This document shows positions 6,199-6,405 of a stretch of 6,405 nucleotides of DNA, one piece after another. Each line of letters starts with the position of its first letter. Position 1 is the first letter of the stretch. Under the pieces are notes generated by a model. It did not search any database. It saw only the letters and a program-made list of their open reading frames with translations, and was not told the origin of the DNA. The stretch spans positions 1 through 6,405 of the forward strand of contig LJCR01000139.1 of assembly GCA_001399705.1 (NCBI GenBank). The letters are read 5' to 3'. The stretch comes from Kouleothrix aurantiaca (GTDB lineage Bacteria; Chloroflexota; Chloroflexia; Chloroflexales; Roseiflexaceae). The translations under genes were made by a program, and so were the position numbers.

Positions 6199-6405
6199 GT
6201 GACTTCAACGCAGCCCCAAAAAGCCGAGCGCGACGCGATCTTCTGGGAGTTCACGCGCAGCATCTGCCCCGCGTGCAAGCGCGTGATCGACGCGCAGATC
6301 CTCCTACGCGAGAACAAGGTGTTTATGCGCAAGCGCTGCCCCGAGCACGGCTGGTTCGAGGCGCTGGTGTTTGGCGACGCGCAGCTGTATACCGAGATTG
6401 CGCGC
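6199..6405 (+). CDS. Radical SAM protein, tetraether-synthase (Tes)-like N-terminus (3' partial)
   Basis: The 69 visible codons from GTG 6199 run off the window edge. They read as the N-terminal metal-binding region typical of Tes-like / MJ0619-type radical SAM proteins: FTRSICPACKRVIDAQ (18-33), with Cys23 and Cys26, then NKVFMRKRCPEHGWFEALVF (39-58), with Cys47 and His50, then GDAQLYTEIAR. Known members follow this with a CxxxCxxC [4Fe-4S]/SAM domain, here outside the window. Tes couples lipid tails through C-C bond formation. Bacterial relatives are mostly uncharacterised, so only the family is asserted. The GTG start is chosen because an in-frame TAG (the end of the previous gene) lies 15 bases upstream and the overlapping ATG at 6197 is followed at once by TGA. 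The ribosome site (GGACGA) is weak. Confidence 0.75.
   Translation, partial: MTSTQPQKAERDAIFWEFTRSICPACKRVIDAQILLRENKVFMRKRCPEHGWFEALVFGDAQLYTEIAR

Overview
The window is GC-rich DNA, densely coded on the + strand, with one gene cut at each edge. The organism cannot be proven from the sequence. The gene mix (a CoxM-type molybdenum hydroxylase subunit, a 3-methylcrotonyl-CoA carboxylase beta subunit, a divergent Lgt-like membrane protein and a tetraether-synthase-like radical SAM protein) and the intergenic short repeats fit an aerobic or facultative Chloroflexota bacterium best. That assignment is inference.

Layout: (1) Positions 3-692 hold the C-terminal three quarters of a CoxM/CutM FAD-binding subunit, closed by a strong intrinsic terminator (706-735). 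(2) Positions 814-1308 hold a major facilitator superfamily (MFS)-like protein of only 164 residues, which looks like a decayed or truncated transporter. (3) Positions 1321-3932 form a tight cluster: a MESH1/SpoT-type HD hydrolase, a RidA-superfamily protein whose catalytic arginine position is alanine, and MCC beta. The gaps are 1 and 4 bases, so co-transcription is likely. The cluster ends at a 16-bp perfect hairpin built from heptamer repeats. (4) Positions 4044-4604 encode a small P-loop kinase-like protein of the FlaR / adenylate-kinase-related group. (5) Positions 4628-4735 carry a short element with imperfect terminal inverted repeats (candidate MITE), just upstream of the ribosome site of an Lgt-like integral membrane protein (4753-5511). 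(6) Positions 5512-5850 are a 339-base non-coding mosaic of hairpins and short tandem repeats. (7) A 110-residue predicted three-helix membrane protein (5851-6183) is followed after 15 bases by the start of a radical SAM protein with a Tes-like N-terminal CPxC/CPEHG region (6199 to the edge).

Functionally, the HD-Rid-MCC cluster points to metabolite repair or signalling coupled to branched-chain or isoprenoid acyl-CoA catabolism. The right-hand part (Lgt-like protein, small membrane protein, Tes-like radical SAM enzyme) has a membrane-lipid flavour. Both links rest on gene order and are inference. The points most worth a second look are the Lgt-like protein lacking three key Lgt residues, the RidA protein without its arginine, the candidate MITE, the recurrence of period-7 microrepeats at three intergenic sites, and the partial Tes-like gene beside a small membrane protein.
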